From Chrysomallon squamiferum (Eukaryota > Mollusca > Gastropoda > Neomphalida > Peltospiridae), in contig CM022665.1 in NCBI GenBank assembly GCA_012295275.1, forward strand, positions 28,201,446-28,265,445: a stretch of 64,000 nucleotides of DNA, in the 5' to 3' direction. Both the position numbers and the translations under genes were made by a program. Of this stretch, positions 63,661 to 64,000 are shown in pieces. The notes beneath the pieces are model-generated. The model ran no database searches. It had not been told where the DNA came from and was given only the letters and a program-made list of their open reading frames with translations. The stretch's first letter is position 1. The number at the start of each line of letters is the position of its first letter.

Positions 63661-64000
63661 AGGCTACGCCAATTTGTTTTAAAGGAATAATTATGCATAA
63701 TTAGAGTTATCTCCTCCTTTAAGTGTTTTGTAAAGCGCCAATCACAGATTTCGTTACAGAAATAATTTTCATATTACAATTTTGTATTTATTTTGGAGGA
63801 TTAATTATGCATAATTAGAGTGTTTACAGAAAGCCAGTCGCAGATTTCATTATAGAAATAGTTTTCAATGAAGTCTCATGTTACATAATTAACATACCTT
63901 TTACTGCATTAAAACAGTGTGTTATAAAATATAACTTTTGTGTCGACGAGATGTAAGGCTATGCTATTATCAAGAATAATTCTGCATAATTAGAGTTACC
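63661..64000. repeat. Dispersed repeat copies with a 16-bp palindrome
   Basis: taattatgcataatta occurs at 63688-63703 and 63802-63817, and a one-base variant at 63977-63992. Each is followed by gagt. ggcta(c/t)gc precedes the first and third, and (c/g)cagatttc(g/a)tta follows the first and second. The third copy runs off the window. Confidence 0.7.

Larger units (their letters stand above)
58700..64000. other. Non-coding right end with simple repeats
   Basis: No gene was recognised. The region includes (CT)n and (GATA)n arrays at 59.38-59.78 kb, (TAA)n at 60.69-60.74 kb, a degenerate catcaagtccttt repeat at 61.88-62.05 kb, and dispersed-repeat copies with a taattatgcataatta palindrome at the extreme right. 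Confidence 0.5.

Overview
This is an AT-rich, intron-rich animal nuclear contig. Many simple-sequence tracts, small phase-conserved exons with GT-AG introns, and two genes with clear vertebrate orthologues point to an invertebrate bilaterian. Dispersed repeats of a style I associate with molluscs make a gastropod or bivalve most likely, but that is an inference from memory. No bacterial or organellar features were seen.

Layout. 1-4360: CpG-poor, ORF-poor sequence that reads like the long 3' UTR of a plus-strand gene lying upstream of the window. 5825-12812 (minus): a complete 9-exon APMAP gene (409 aa; single-pass membrane strictosidine-synthase-like beta-propeller). Its introns hold a decayed Tigger/pogo-type transposon and other repeats. 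13895-20893 (plus): a complete 11-coding-exon BTBD9 gene (658 aa; BTB-BACK-F5/8C-F5/8C). It is head-to-head with APMAP across a 1.1 kb CpG-richer gap and has a 3' UTR that may run to about 25.3 kb. 25.56-25.86 kb: a compact CpG-rich, promoter-like island.

28219-37264 (minus): the most interesting locus, a 5-exon gene I reconstruct as a 1554 aa protein. A 7-transmembrane receptor unit is spliced in frame to a protein-kinase-like domain that lacks the catalytic Asp (HQN for HRD) and the DFG Gly (DFE). The kinase C-lobe is split by an insert of about 960 residues, mostly disordered, carried in one 3.2 kb exon. Inverted compound microsatellites flank the two exons holding the N-lobe and catalytic loop. 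48394-55303 (minus): a 12-exon LRRC74-like gene (leucine-rich repeats followed by two EF-hands), with an apparent 1-nt frame disruption in exon 2. The rest (37.3-48.4 kb and 55.3-64 kb) is non-coding as far as I can see, filled with microsatellites, short duplications and a few unassigned CpG-rich islands.

The four genes have no obvious shared pathway. CpG density changes at about 25.5 kb: the APMAP/BTBD9 side is CpG-poor except at the shared promoter, and the receptor-pseudokinase/LRRC74 side is not. This fits the invertebrate pattern of methylated housekeeping gene bodies beside unmethylated, more restricted genes. Exon coordinates were read by eye from splice consensus, phase and homology, and were not computed.
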